Below are positions 34,321 through 47,010 of a DNA stretch of 64,000 bases, piece after piece. The notes below the pieces were generated by a model. It saw only the letters and a list, made by a program, of their open reading frames with translations, searched no databases and was not told the DNA's origin. The position numbers and the translations under genes are program-made. Source of the DNA: Desmodus rotundus (Eukaryota > Chordata > Mammalia > Chiroptera > Phyllostomidae); contig NC_071390.1 in assembly GCF_022682495.2 (NCBI RefSeq), positions 168,789,220 to 168,853,219 of the forward strand. The letters run 5' to 3'. Numbering within the stretch: position 1 is the stretch's first letter; every line of letters starts with the position of its first letter.

Positions 34321-35119
34321 AGGAAGAGAAGGAGAGAGGGAGGGAAAAGGGAAGAAAAAAAGTGTGAGAAATCTGTGTGGATTGAGCAGTTCTTCACTCT
34401 AAGGGGCATCAATTTCCTCATCTGGAAAATGATGGTGTGGCTACTTCCAATTTCTGAGAGTATCATCCTGTGATTCTAGACTTGGAACAACCTCCCTGAG
34501 ACCTAGTATCAGGCCAAAAGGAAGCAATTAAAGGAAATACTTTTAGATAAGAAATAGGCTTTAAAAATAATCCAATCAGCAGAATGTATCTCCAAATATG
34601 TACACAGCTCTGAGCCACTATCTTGAACAGTTGGGAAGTAGCATGTTCAGCAGTGAAAAACTCTCTAGGGACTTGGCCAATATGAACTCACAGATGTTCC
34701 TGTTGAAGTCAGCTGATGAGTTTCCTCCAAAGCCATGTTTAATCAGAGTCCTCAGTTCACCTCCAGGGCACAGCCCACTCCCTTCGCTTAAAAAAAGAGA
34801 AGAGAGGGAGAGAGAGAGAAAAAAATTTTTTCTCCTAATACAAAGAACAAAACTCCTATCTTAGTCTTCCAAGAGTTGCTGACCTCTCTCCTTCTAAAGT
34901 TATTATTTGAAGTAAGAATGCCAAAACAATAGATTTACTCATTGTTTTATGGTTTCTCTTCACTTACTCTCTCCATGCCAGAAAAGCCCTACCACTATCC
35001 CCCCCAGGCAGTAGGTATAGAGAATGAAAAGGTCATGGATTTTCTTGTCAAGGGATTTTTTATTGCAGATAGGGAAGCTGGAAAGACGTAGAGAAGAAAT
35101 AAATAACTTGTTGAGTGTT
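34321..35119. other. Unassigned intergenic DNA
   Basis: Purine-rich runs at about 34315-34360 and 34790-34826. No gene recognised. Confidence 0.4.
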
Positions 35120-35340
35120 GACTCTGCAGCAAAACATTTATACACAGTGTCTCAGTAATTTGAAGCTTCACAAGATCCCTTCAAGGTACTATCAGCATTT
35201 TACAAAGAGGAGGAAATGGAAGCAAAGGGACTTCATGATAAGTTGCTGAGGTCACCCAACATGTAACAGAAGTAGAATTTGAACCTCAGCCTTGGGCAGT
35301 GCAAAGCCACCAAAATTCCTCCTGACCTAAATCCCACTGG
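35120..35340 (-). repeat. MIR SINE, antisense
   Basis: ATCAGCATTTTACAAAGAGG, AGGTCACCCAACATGTAAC and AGAATTTGAACCTCAGCC match antisense MIR. Confidence 0.75.
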
Positions 35341-36189
35341 CTTGATCAATGCGTCCCTAAGTTACTCCAGAACTTCCCAAACAGAGTGTGAAGGGGTGTA
35401 AAGGACCAGAGCCTCACACTCAGGACCCAGAGCAGCCTAGAGGTACCAGCACAGCATGGGTTCCTGGGCTCATTGCTTCCAGTCACAAGTAGCCTTACCT
35501 GTTTGACCCAGTCCTCTAAATGAATTAGGTGGAGGTTTGCTCTAGCCTTGTCCTTGTCACCCTACACGTGTGATGATTGAGTCACATGAAGTTACATGAT
35601 AAAATAAACTTAACATACATAAATAGTTGTTTATATTATACCTGTGTGGATTTACTCAGGATGCATCCCCCATATACAGCGCCTTCCGCTTCTTCTGCTG
35701 GTTAATCACTACCTTCTTCAAAAACAGTTGAAATTTGACCTGTAGCAGAGAAAGTCACGCTCCTGTTTTCTCTCAAGCACCTTGGTTTAAGTTAGGGTCC
35801 TCATCACGTTGTACTGAAAGGAACAGGTTTTTATAGCTGTCTCACCCACTGAAAGCAGAAGATACTCGGTACAGATATGCTGAATGCATGGAGTGTGTAG
35901 GAAAAACTGCATTTTTAACTATTTTAGCATTACCAGCAGCTGGCTGAGGAGTAAACAAACTGGCCTCGGCCCAGTCTGCCTTGTGTACTTTTTGTTTGTT
36001 TGTTTTGCTTTTTCTTCCTTTAAGGCAGTAGTCAGTTCACAGTGAAATGGAGCAGAAGGTACAGAGATTTTCCACATACCTCCTGCCCCTACGCATGCAG
36101 ACCTGCCCCACTGCCAACATCCCACCAGACAGATACATTTACAATTAATGACCTAGACTGACACATCATAATCACCCAAAGTGGTCTGT
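35341..36189. other. Unassigned intergenic DNA
   Basis: No recognised feature apart from a short T/G-rich run at about 35988-36015. Confidence 0.4.
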
Positions 36190-36345
36190 TTGTTTTTTTT
36201 TTTTTTTACAGCCACAAGCTAAGAACGCTTTGTACACTTTTAGAGAGTTGTAAAAAAAATGGGAAAGAGACCCTGCACGGCACACAAACCCTGAAGCAGT
36301 TACTATATCTGGTGCTTTCTCGAACAGTTTGCCAACCCTCAGTAA
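36190..36345 (-). repeat. hAT/Charlie-type DNA transposon fragment
   Basis: TACAGCCACAAGC, GAGACCCTGCACGGCACAC and the end CAGTTTGCCAACCCTC resemble one arm of a common mammalian hAT-derived repeat whose terminus reads GTTTGCCGACCCCTG. Diverged and truncated. Confidence 0.45.
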
Positions 36346-36439
36346 CTAAATTAATCAAGACTGGCAGACTGATTTCTTACATGTACTATGCATGTACAAT
36401 TTTTCTTTTCAACCCTAGCGCCCTTGTTTTCTAAACTAT

Positions 36440-36965
36440 CCCGGTTCTGCTCTCAATTACATCATTTTTCCTATCATTCCTCTGGACAATATTTCCTAAC
36501 TTATATGTGAAGTACAACACACATGTAAAAGAGCCAAACCCCGTGACTATAGAGCTCAGTGGATGATCACTAAGTGACAACATCTGTGTGGCTACTGCCC
36601 AGCGCAAGAAATAGAAGATTACCAACAAATCGGAAGCCTCCATGCCCCTTCCCAGTCATCAGTCTTCCTTAAAAGTAACTGTATCCATGACTCCTCAGGA
36701 TAGTTTGGCCATTTATATAATTTATATCTTTATATACATGAAACAATACAGCACATGAGCATTTATGTCTCCGTTTTTCGCTCAGTATTAAGTTTTGAGG
36801 CTTTTCCGCTTGGTTGTGTGTGACACTAGTCTGTTCATTTTCATTGCTGTATAGTGCTCCATTGTAGGGTTTTTTTAAAATCTATTTTACTGTCGGTGGA
36901 CATTGGCATATTGTTATGACTTGGGATTAATGTGAATAACTCTTCTTTAGGCATTCCTACTCCTG
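36440..36965 (-). repeat. L1M 3' region, antisense
   Basis: CAAGAAATAGAAGATTACCAA, CCATGCCCCTTCCCAGTCATC, CATTTTCATTGCTGTATAGTG and CTATTTTACTGTCGGTGGAC follow antisense L1M order. Confidence 0.85.
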
Positions 36966-37094
36966 CAGTTTGAAGACCTCTCTGCACACTCGGTTGAGGT
37001 CCAACACGATCACGAGGTCACCGGCTTACCTCCTTCTGATGAGCTCCTTCTCTGCAGTGGCAGACCCTGGGGCACTTCAGGGAGACAGCACAGT

Positions 37095-37310
37095 GTCGGG
37101 TTAAGAGCTCAGAGTCTGCAGCTAGACCACCTGCATTGAAATCTGTGTTCCCCACTGCTGTCTATGTGATCTTGAGTAAATTACCACCTTTTCTATATAA
37201 CCTTGGCTTTCATAACTAAAAGCAGGAGAGCGGAATGAGTTAATATTTGTAAACTGTGTGAGTAGTGTTTGCCACACAGTATGTGGCATATATGAGAGTA
37301 TATATTTTCT
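37095..37310 (+). repeat. MIR SINE, sense
   Basis: GGTTAAGAGCTCAGAGTCTG, GATCTTGAGTAAATTACCAC and GGAATGAGTTAATATTTGT match MIR. Confidence 0.75.
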
Positions 37311-40256
37311 TAATAATTAAATAGTTACATGGAAACAACTGTTCTACATTTAGGTCATTTTGAACTATTTACATGGCACATGATGACTACTTCCTTCTAT
37401 TTGAGGGATATAAAAAAATCTAACAGTTCAGGAATTGAAAATCAGGATTAAACACTCAAAAAATGATGACAGCCTGAAGTTTTTGTTTAGGGATATGTCC
37501 TTTATGTACTCTTCCCTCAATACACAGTTGAAAAGCCAGGTACTCTATAGGTGCTCCATAAAAACTTATTGACCAAATAAAATAAATTCCATGTCAAAAA
37601 AGGAATAAGAAGTGCTGATCCCTGAAGTATTAAAATTAAAATCAGTTCACCAAATGTCTCGCTGTTTCATTAAGCACAGCTTGTTAAACTACCTGAGAAA
37701 TATTCTGTAATTAAAATTAAAAAGCAAGTATTTATTGAATCATGATATTAGTCCTGCACTGAATTCTGTGAAACAGCATAAGAGAAGTACACTATACCAT
37801 ATTTTGCATCGAATGCCTGCAGTTTTGTTATTCATTCATGTATCCTATATTTCGTGATTGTCTGCTGGTTCCAGGTACTCACAAAGCTCTCCTTCCCCAT
37901 ACAAGATGATTAAAGAACATATGATGAGAGCTACTCGGGTAGAGCAGGGCTCATTTTGTTCCCAAACCAAAACAAAATCCCTCTCTAAGAATTGTACAAG
38001 CTGAAACAGCACCCCCAAACCTCACTTTAATTAGACCCCTGTTCTACATGAATGCAATTAATGCTCAAATCAAGTAATACAATATGTTGATTTGACAGCA
38101 TGTTTATAAAATAAAAAACTTCGATTTCTCATGAGTCTAATGTAAGTCCCGCCTATGTAGTAAGGAATCCTACAGAAAATACCATATGGAAAGAAGGAAG
38201 GAAATGTAGGCAACAGTGTACTAGTGAATGCCTGACAACCGGTTCTCTAAAGAAAAGAGCCTGATTTGTGCCATTTACCCACTTCCATGGTATAAAACTC
38301 CCAGCAAGGCTGCTTCCAAGTCCCCGGGGAAATGTCCCTTAACATGAAACTGGAAAGCTGTGCATCACCTATCATGAGCCAGCGAAGCTGGTTCCAACAC
38401 ACATTGAGTGTAGAGGAAGAGCTTCAAACTGCCTTTGAGGACCGGCCCATCCCCCATTGCATGGTGGGCCTGGTACTCTTGTCTGGAGGAGTGACTGGAA
38501 AAACTAAACAGGTCACATAGATTCCCGTTTCCAAGATCCTGAATCTTCAATAGGGTACAAACAAAGAACAACGGCTTGGCAGAAATCCTTAACAGTTCTT
38601 ACTCTCCAAACCTACCCCCCATCCCACGTCCAGGCTCCAGTCTACCTGATTTATGAAACACAGAGCTCTCAAGTTTTCCTATGGTTATGTGAGCTTTCTT
38701 AAGTCCTTCTAGTAATTGTCCCTTCAATCTGTCCACAGGCAATCTCTGATTTATACAAAGAGTAATGCACCAGCTTTGCTATTTATTAGTTTGTGATAAT
38801 GTATACTTAAATAGTTGCTCCACAGTACTCTTCCCCCAGACTCATCCTGAGTCTTCAAAGGAAAGAAATTGTGTAGGAATCAAACACAATGTATTTATGA
38901 AGGTACGAGATGGCACGCTTTCTTTCCCACCTTTTCCCAGTGTGCTAACTAATCATATCTAATGTTCCTACAAGAGTGGTCTGGGTGATGAAGGAGTAAT
39001 ACCATATTAGAGTAGAAGCTAAGTTGCTGTAACAAAGGGATTTCAGTAATAAGGGGGATTAAAGGAAAAGGATTTGGTTTCTCTGTCCTACAACAGTCCT
39101 CACAGGGGAATCTGGGCAATGTGAGCTGTTCTGTTCCAGTTGGCCATTCTAACACCCAGGCTCCTGTATGTGGTGCTCCACCTTTCCTTAGGAATACTAT
39201 TTTGTATCACTGAAGTTGGCTTTCTGCCATACCCAGTCTGCAGTTATCAGGAAGCAGATAGAGAACAGGGAGGAGGCAGCGAGAACTTCACCACATGAAA
39301 AAATATGATTAACTGGTCACGCACATATCTGAACACAACGTAGTTACAATGGAAGAGAGAAAGGCAGCATTGGATAGAAAACTAGCCATCTCCCCAACAA
39401 GAGCCTGTTAGAGCCATTTGCTGTTACTATTGTTTTAAAAGTCACAGGGCAGAAGCACAGATTATAAATGTGAAACGTGCTTCAAAAGATTAAAATAGAA
39501 ATAGTCCAACATTCTTTGTGTTTTCTGTATAAGTTCATATAGGTCAGCAATTCTAAACCAGAGTTTAGAAAACATCTTAAACACTTTTGGAATATATCAT
39601 AAGGAATTTGTTACTGATAATCATCAAAGTACTAAAAGCAGAAAATAATTTATTTCTGAAAAATTAGGACCAACTCAAGATTATTTCAATAGCAATAGTT
39701 TCTAAACTTCCATCACTCAAGTACTACTATCAGAATGTTCTCCCCAACTGCATTACTCGTGTAGCACGCCAGCACTGTTATGTGTTATAGGACTTGTCTT
39801 TACTGTCACTTACTGAAATCTTTTTTTTTAAACAGGTCATGTTTTGACTTAAATATATTTATAGAATAAATTTTGTCACTACTATAAATTAAAAAAAGAA
39901 CACAGTATCGCTTGCCAAAATGGGAAATAAACACACATATAAATTACCAGACAACGCTGTTAAGTTTTAGTTATTATAGCTACTGTTGCTAGCTGAGAAC
40001 TCTGAGTCAGAGCTGGTGCTTTGCTCTGTTCAAAAGGGAGAGCGTAAGAGCTGAGATGTTTAAAGAAACACAGGCAACCAATTGAGTTGTTCCCCTCAAT
40101 GTGATCTGAAGAATTGAAAGAGAATTTAAATAGGATTAAGTGACTATGTGGGTCAATGTTATTTGATTCCTATCTAAGAACAACCTAAAACCACACTTTT
40201 GTGGAACCCTGCCCAAAGAAAAATGCCACTCTTACTCATTTGCACAGGGATATGTG
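37311..40256. other. Mostly unassigned intergenic DNA, 2.9 kb
   Basis: Possible short L2 3' ends at about 37500-37575 (TAGGTGCTCCATAAAAACTT) and, antisense, 37830-37905. No gene recognised; open frames are under 70 codons. Confidence 0.4.
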
Positions 40257-40317
40257 TTTTCTTTTCTTTCTTTCTTTCTTCCTTTCTTCCTTTCTTCCTT
40301 CCTTCCTTCCTTCCTTC

Positions 40318-40397
<80 letters not shown>

Positions 40398-40402
40398 TTT
40401 TT
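40257..40402. repeat. (CTTT)n / (CTTC)n microsatellite
   Basis: A homopyrimidine array of about 145 bp: mixed CTTT and CTTCC units to about 40318, then about twenty pure TTTC units. The Lys/Glu/Arg and Phe/Leu/Ser frames across it are artefacts. Homopurine-homopyrimidine tracts of this kind can form triplex DNA and are length-polymorphic. Confidence 0.98.
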
Positions 40403-41040
40403 GAGTGAGAAAGAGGGAAATGAAGTACAGTAGCACACTGAGAAATTCTAATAATCCTGCCAATGCCACAGGCTCTGAACATCATCATTCATGTGTGTCC
40501 AGGTGGTAGAGGGGCAGGGAAATGCTGTCCTCAATCCCGCTATTGTCTCAGAGCCATGAACTGTAAAAAAAAAAAAAAAAAAAGTGTCACAAAAGATTAG
40601 TGATCCATACACATGGACCTCAAGTCAACCACCCTTCCCTCTCAGAATCTTTATTTGGATGAATTTGATTTCCTGGCTTCCGAAGGCTGTTTTCCATGAC
40701 CAGATCTCTTTGACATGCTCTCTGGGATATTTGTATCAGATGCTGCCTCAAATGTTTTAATCAACCAGACACTCCTCCCATGAAAAGAAGATGATTTGAA
40801 TATCTGGTCAGCAAATCTAACCTATAATTATGCTGAGTATCTGACTGCTTTTGATAGTCCTAAACTTATATTGCACTTTAGGAAAACATTTTTTCTTTCA
40901 GAAAGTCATGAAGTATGAAAATAATTGTGACAGCCAGTCAGTGCCTTCAGGTGGCATCCAACTACTGCCAGCCATCATGGTAACCGGGAGGAGAGGCTTC
41001 AGCTCTCCAGGAAAACGGCCAAGGATAGATTACACTACAC
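40403..41040. other. Unassigned intergenic DNA
   Basis: An A run at about 40564-40582. No gene recognised. Confidence 0.4.
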
Positions 41041-41051
41041 GAAGGAAGGGT

Positions 41052-41616
41052 TGCAGAATATACCACCCCAAAATATGTCACTTTGGCATGAGGATTATTT
41101 TGAGCAAAGGAAATTGAGAAGAAGCAGATTCAAGAAAAGGTTTCTGCCCTCCCTCTATTTGACTAAAACCAGAACATAATTTGAAAAGGTGTCCGCTTTC
41201 CCCTCTTTACCAGGAAGGACAGATGCTAATCACTGGAGGCAACTGTAGACCTTCATCAGCCCAGAAACTACACCAGAGGAATAGACCTAACTAACCTTGC
41301 TAAAACTACCTTTCATCTACCATTTCTTTCCCCATATTTTTGTCTTCCCACAATGTGTCTCTCCCAGAAGCTCCAAGTCCTTTTTCTTTGTCTTGTCTCT
41401 TCTCTACTAAGTTACGATTCTTTGCTAAGATGCTACATAAGCTCAAGTTCTAACCACCCTCTTTGAGTTACTCATTACTAAGTGCTCCCATGTATATGAG
41501 TGATACACATGTTAATAAACTTCTGTTTTTCTCTTGCTAATCTGTCTTTAATTTACAGGGACCCAGCCAAAGAACCTAAGATGGAAAAAAAGAAAAGAAA
41601 TTTGTCCTCCCCTACA
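41052..41616 (+). mobile_element. Solo LTR of an endogenous retrovirus (ERVL-like)
   Basis: It begins TGCAGAATATACC and runs to CCCTACA, so it has TG...CA ends. Landmarks: AAAATATGTCACTTTGGCAT, GAAATTGAGAAGAAGCAG, and AATAAA at 41514-41519 followed by CTTGCTAATCTGTCTTTAAT. No internal retroviral genes lie on either side, so it is a recombined or isolated LTR. The duplication at its edges is not clear. Family assignment is tentative. Confidence 0.65.
41514..41519 (+). terminator. LTR polyadenylation signal
   Basis: AATAAA in the usual place about 100 bp before the LTR end. Confidence 0.6.
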
Positions 41617-44530
41617 CAATGATGTATAGACTAGGTAGGTGGTCCTAGTCTAGGATAGAGACTAGTGATAGAGATCAAAGTGTAACTAAAATAGCCGGTT
41701 ATCATAGGAGATACAAATTTAAATGTTAGTAAACTGCATTTGACAATGAAATGCCTTCAGAGATAACTGAGAATGTAGTGTTGATGGTGGACATAAGGGA
41801 TGATATTTACTGCATACCTACTCCATTTTTGTCATTGTGCAACGTATATTATAAAGATTAGCTAATTTGTCTCTCTCAATTCTTTCAAGACTTGTAGAGA
41901 AACATGACGATGCCATTAATTCTTACTCCCCAGTGGTTAGCCAATCATACATACACTCAGGCTCAGCGTACTCTGCAGGATTCAGACACTATTTCAATTT
42001 CAAACACCTACTGTTTGCCCCTACACCATTTGCTCTCAACATGGAAATGATGAGACACGGTGAGGGAGTTATATCAACACCGTATGGGGGCCACAGCATA
42101 CTTCTCTGTGCCCCCAGGATTCTGCGGCCCCTGCCCCACCATTGAGGATCATTCCTTTAGTAAATGCTGCAACTAAGGGTAGTTTGAAACATTCTTCAGG
42201 TAAATTCTGCAGGTAAGTAGGAACCACTTCAACATCTGGATCAGTAGGTGGCCCCTGAAGGTCTAATATTTCAGAGACCTGGGCTGCATATCTCAGACTC
42301 CTCCTTCCATTGAGAAACATCAGAGAAACCTTTTTCAGACCGTATTATACTCTCTACCTTTCTTTCCCTGGGTAGAGCCCACATCTTCAACTTTTATGCC
42401 TCCTCATTCCACTTAAAGTAATTTCCTTGGTGTCCCAGGGACGTGTACAGGAAGACATCTCCACATGCCCTCCACCTTTAGAATTCTATGGTCCCATAAT
42501 ATAATCGGAATAGAAACCATCATTAATATCTGTCAGGTAACAGAACCCAAATATCTCCAAACTTAAAAGAATCCTATTATAGCCTTTCCAGTACTTCTCA
42601 AATGAGAAGAAATGACCTTATCTGGGGAATTATTTTCAGCTGCAATTTTTAGCCAATATAAACCAGGCTTAAAGCCCGGAGCAGTCATATAAAGATCCTT
42701 AATTTACATTTAGAAAAATATATTTAAGTATCCTTACACATGTGTATGCATTTATTGTGTATAAGTAAATTGCCTGATAACAGAAGGCTTAAGAATGCTT
42801 ACAGTGGGGAAGAGTTGTAAGTGGAAAAATGTTGCACTAGTCTGGTTCTTTAACTACTAGCTGTGTGCACTGTGGGTTGTATATCGATAAATTTTTGTTT
42901 GTGTATCTAAAGGTTGATCCTGAATATTTGTAAATAAACTGTGAATAGGAATAAAAAAAAATGGTTTCATTATTCCTCCTAAAGAGCGTCTCGTGATCTG
43001 ATCCTGTTTTCCAAAATCACAGACACATAAAATTTCAGGGTTAGAGAGGAGGTGATATAGTCCAATTACTCAATTATTGAGTTTTTCCTACAATGCGCTT
43101 GAAAAATAGTCACTCAACCCCTATCTGAGTGCTTCTGAGTCAAAGGAAATTTCTAGAATAGGCTATGCATTTGCAGCAGATGACTAATGTTTTAGCTCTG
43201 CATCTTGCATTTCCTCTTTGTCTGAAGGAGGTACCTTGCTTTTCCTTTGGGGAATTGTTCTTCCCCATCTAATGCTACCTTAATGGGACAATCAGTCAAG
43301 GTGACCTCTTCTCTGTTAGCCAAGGAGTGCTCATGTGACCCAAGCTATGACAATCTAAATCTATCCCTTGGGGATTTAAATTCTGAGTGTTAGGGGGTAA
43401 AAGAGGAAAATAGTTGGAACCAATTTATATTCATAGCAGTACCTTGAAGATTCTGGTTTCCTGAAGGACCCGATTTTTCAACTTTAATTTCATCTCTGTG
43501 AGCACCCAACACTTTATCATAAATTTGATCTTCACCTAAAACTAGGTAAAGTCAACTTATATTAATTGCAACCAAAAATCTGTATCTGATACCCCACTGG
43601 TCTTGTACCTATCCCCCTGAGGAAATATAGATAGGCATGCTCCCTCTTGAATGTTACAATCTTTTATACATGTGATCATTTAGCACATCCTTCAATCCTT
43701 CCTTACATGACTTTTTAAGGGGCCAGGTCATCTTTGTTCAACTTCTGCTATGTCTCAGTTTTCCTTTCCTTTCTTCATTCTCCTTTTTCTCCCCCACTGT
43801 CCAGTTTTCCTGAAAATATCTAAAATACAGGACAACAAACTCTTGCCCAATTGTCATTCCAGCACTTTGTAATGGTCGGTCAAGGTTTTGCAGAAATAAC
43901 TGCACAACTTTAGGCATATGATAACCAACAAATTGGCATATGATGATTGGAAGCTGGATTCCCCATGCCACAAAATTTCTCTCTTCTACACAGCTTTTCT
44001 TTCACTCTCGCTGACTGAGGTATCTCCAATCTCCCTGACCTGAGTTATACTTTGACTACATAATGCAGTGTTTCTGGCTTTCATCATCCTTGGGGCCTTG
44101 GTTACTGGTGTTACTTTCTAGGACCCACAGAAAACACTTCCATGTGCTGCATAAATTCAGTTGTGTGCTTGGCTACCTAAATTTCTTTGTAAATGTATGG
44201 ACACATGTTGCCAAATAACTGGGGCAAAAGAAAAAAGTTATAAATCCTCTCTCTTTGCATGACACAACTGTTTTCTCCCTTTACATATAGCTCTCTCATC
44301 CTTGCTTTGGGGACAAGGGATAGAGTCACTTCTGGCTTCTCTTGAAGTCCCTCTTCCCAGTCAATCTACAGACCCTACCCATGGTTCTCCCTATGAGGGG
44401 AAGCCCCTGCTTCCCAACATTATTCATCAACTTGCTAACTACAGCATGATGTGATTCGTACTGGGGTTCAACATTTCAAGTCCTTTCTCCTTTCTACTTG
44501 GTCTTCTCTAACATGTTCCCGTTGGTCCAT
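41617..44530. other. Unassigned intergenic DNA, 2.9 kb
   Basis: No gene or confidently named repeat. A small 8-bp inverted repeat (AGACTAGG / CCTAGTCT) lies at 41628-41651. Confidence 0.4.
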
Positions 44531-44554
44531 TCCCCTCGATTCCATAAGTATGTA

Positions 44555-44732
44555 TAGGCACACCTGGGAGATACTGTGGGTTCAGTTCCAGGCCACTGCA
44601 ATAAAGTGAGTCATAATTTTTTTGCTGATGGAGAGTCTTGCCTTCAATTTGTAAAAAAAAAAAAAAAAAACAAAAAAACACCACATTTCTGAAGTGCGAT
44701 AAAGCAAAGTGCAATAAAACAAGATATGCCTG
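44555..44732. mobile_element. Tigger1-like (pogo family) deletion derivative
   Basis: Left terminus TAGGCACACCTGGGAGATA and right terminus CAAGATATGCCTG are the inverted ends of Tigger1. TTCCAGGCCACTGCAATAAAG and AAGTGCGATAAAGCAAAGTG are subterminal. TA dinucleotides flank both ends. The 2.4-kb centre, including the transposase, is missing apart from CTGATGGAGAGTCTTGCCTT. An A-rich run is internal. Confidence 0.9.
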
Positions 44733-44734
44733 TA

Positions 44735-45010
44735 CTGAGTACCTACTAAGTGCCAGGCTCTGTGGGTACATAATGGAATTGGACATGGATCCTGCCCCCC
44801 CAGGGCAGGTAGACACATAAGCAATATGGCAACCCAAAGTGATGAATGGAATAGTACAACTGAGCCGGCACAAGATGGCAGTGATTAAATTGGCCTGGTG
44901 AGCATGGGGTCGGGAAAGCTGTCATGAAAGAGGTGACCTTGAGCTGGCTTTGGAAAGATAAATAGGAATACACCAGGCAGGCAAGGGGGCATTCCTCGCA
45001 TTTAAAAGTG
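44735..45010 (-). repeat. L2-type LINE fragment, antisense
   Basis: GAGTACCTACTAAGTGCCAGG then GTGACCTTGAGCTGGCTTTG and the CACCAGGCAGGCAAGG segment show antisense L2-type order. Confidence 0.6.
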
Positions 45011-45419
45011 AATGTGTCACTCCAGGTGTGCGGAGAAAAGGGAGTGATTATTTTCTTCTATCCTCCGCGATTACAGCCGATGATCATATCAGTCTTTTGT
45101 GGCAGCCACAACACAACACGCAGCTGGCTCACGGGGAGCTAAAGCCCTATCTTTCCTGCACTGTTTTGCCACATCTACCCTCATCATTCATGCCAGGGAG
45201 TCGTTAGTCTCTATCAAGAAACAAAAGCAAGCCCCAAGCTCCTTCATCTGTGTCTCCTTCCTCACTGCGCCTTGGTTCTGGAGACAGCAGCCATGTCTGT
45301 GGGGCACTCGGTGTGAGAACCCTTCCGCCTTTGCCAGTTCTCCCTCCTTCTTCCCTCACACATCCCCCTGTAAGATGGTGCATCCCAAGCTTTGCAGGAG
45401 GCAGAAAGGATCTTTCCAC
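45011..45419. other. Unassigned intergenic DNA
   Basis: Open frames at 45099-45437 and 45250-45591 (about 112 codons each) overlap in different frames and show no motif. Confidence 0.4.
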
Positions 45420-45930
45420 GGTTTCACAGAGGGTTAGGTGCAGTTTCTACCCAGCTGTTGTCCAGTGTTCTTTGAAACAAATCAAAGGAAAAGAACCCAA
45501 AAACGTGTTTGCAAAAATCAAATTAAAGCCAAGCCCGAAGGAGTCGCAGCTATCTTCGCCCATACGGGCTGCCTGCCAAGAGTGTTTTTAATATAATAAT
45601 CGCTCATCCATAGACCCATAATAATTGATATTTGCAATTTGATAATGCTCCTTAACAATTTTTATTTGTTTCCCGTCTCCCCGCTTCCCTCCTCACCTCA
45701 TCTGCCCAACAGCCCCCCTGCGTCAGCATATTCACGGCTCTTAATGACCCTCCCAGCAGCTACTGATCAAAGTCAAATTTTAATTATGATTCTAATTTTG
45801 GAAGTTTGTTTCCTTTTAATCTAAACTTTTAGAAGGGAGTCAAGTGTGGGATTGCAACAACGCATAGGAAACACGTCAAGCAGCAGGACTCTTTAATTGG
45901 ACAAGTTCAACTAGTTTTGAGCTTCATGCT
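45420..45930. promoter_or_regulatory. Likely conserved enhancer-like block with TCF/LEF and homeodomain motifs
   Basis: TCF/LEF-type sites AATCAAAGG (45480-45488) and GATCAAAG (45765-45772) flank A/T-rich homeodomain-like text: ATAATAATCGC near 45595, CATAATAATTGATATTTGC near 45617, TAATTATGATTCTAATTTT (45781-45799). The block contains no recognised repeat, although repeats fill both sides. This is the pattern of developmental enhancers. Conservation itself cannot be seen here. Confidence 0.45.
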
Positions 45931-46069
45931 TCCCACCTCTTGTATCTCGCAGGTGATCACACCTATAGCATGTGAAATACACCACAAATGACTGTCTTCT
46001 GTCCTGGGAAGGTGAGGAGAGGGAAAATAAGAGGCGATCGTGTGACCACAGAACTTTGCTCTCACCGCT

Positions 46070-46310
46070 TTAGTATGGCTACTTTTTCTCTAATACCCTT
46101 TTCTATCCACAGTTTGGTCTGAGCCCACCTCAAGCCTTCTCTGCACTTTTGCACTAATCCCATTATCCCTTCAAGAATATTTTCCTTTAAGGGCTTTGGA
46201 GATGTAACCATTCTTAATTATACCACCTCAAAACTCCATCTTTGTGCAGCTTCTCCTGAGCCTTTTCAATAAAAATGACCTCCCTCTGGAAATCCCGGAG
46301 CACTTGTTGT
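46070..46310 (+). repeat. L2 LINE fragment, sense
   Basis: GCTTCTCCTGAGCCTTTTC and the preceding pyrimidine-rich text resemble internal L2; diverged. Confidence 0.45.
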
Positions 46311-46334
46311 CATCAGCCCTAAGAGGAAACAGTA

Positions 46335-46560
46335 ATCATGGTAGCTGGCATTCACTGAGAGTGCACTGTATTGACAAATAGGAAGCATTATCTCACTTCA
46401 GCCTCCCGGTGATCTTACTGTGCACTATTATCATCCCCATTTTATAGATAAGGAAAGTGAATCCAAGTCATGTTAGACATGTGTTCAACGACAAGTAACT
46501 GCTGAGTGGTAGACTGAGCATTTAAATGCCAGGTCCATCACAGCAAGCCACAAGGATTTA
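46335..46560 (-). repeat. MIR SINE, antisense
   Basis: TATTATCATCCCCATTTTATAG followed by AGATAAGGAAAGTGAATCC matches antisense MIR. Confidence 0.75.
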
Positions 46561-46700
46561 TATTCCTCCCACGTGCACAAAAATAACCTCAATTAGAATG
46601 TAAGCCTGTGCAAGGACAAAAATACATCTCATACTTCTTTGGATCTCCTAGTGTTCACAAAGTTGTCATTTAATAAATATTTTTGGATGAAAGACTCCCT
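46561..46700 (+). repeat. L2 LINE 3' end, sense
   Basis: TTAGAATGTAAGCCTGTGCAA, GGATCTCCTAGTGTTCACAA and ATTTAATAAATATTTTTGGA are L2 3' text. Confidence 0.75.
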
Positions 46701-46884
46701 CTTAGAACAAATGCAAACATATGTAGAAACTTGCTCATCAGGAGGAATAAGTGACTTTAAAAATTTTTTTCTCTGCTTCTTAGAACTTCTTTTGGAGATT
46801 TGGTATTTCAAGAAAGGTAACTAAGGTGATACCTACACAGCACCACAAGCCTTTAATGGAAAGACAGAGATTCAGACGTAGACG

Positions 46885-47010
46885 TCAATAAGCCAGCATT
46901 TATGAAGTACCCCGTATGTGGGATATACCATGCTCAGTGTTGTACAGGACATGGCACTGAGACCAATTGATCTGGCCATCAAAGTGCCATCTAGTTTAGG
47001 GGCCGACGAA
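46885..47010 (-). repeat. L2 LINE fragment, antisense
   Basis: CCAGCATTTATGAAGTACCCC and CATGCTCAGTGTTGTACAGG are antisense L2 3' text. Confidence 0.6.

Noticed and set aside
40174..40488. Lys/Glu/Arg-rich 104-codon protein
   Set aside because: Translation of the CTTT microsatellite.
41052..41616. Intact endogenous retrovirus
   Set aside because: Only one LTR is present, with no gag, pol or env text on either side.
45099..45591. Two overlapping frames of about 112 codons
   Set aside because: Different frames over one region with no recognised domain; GC bias is enough.
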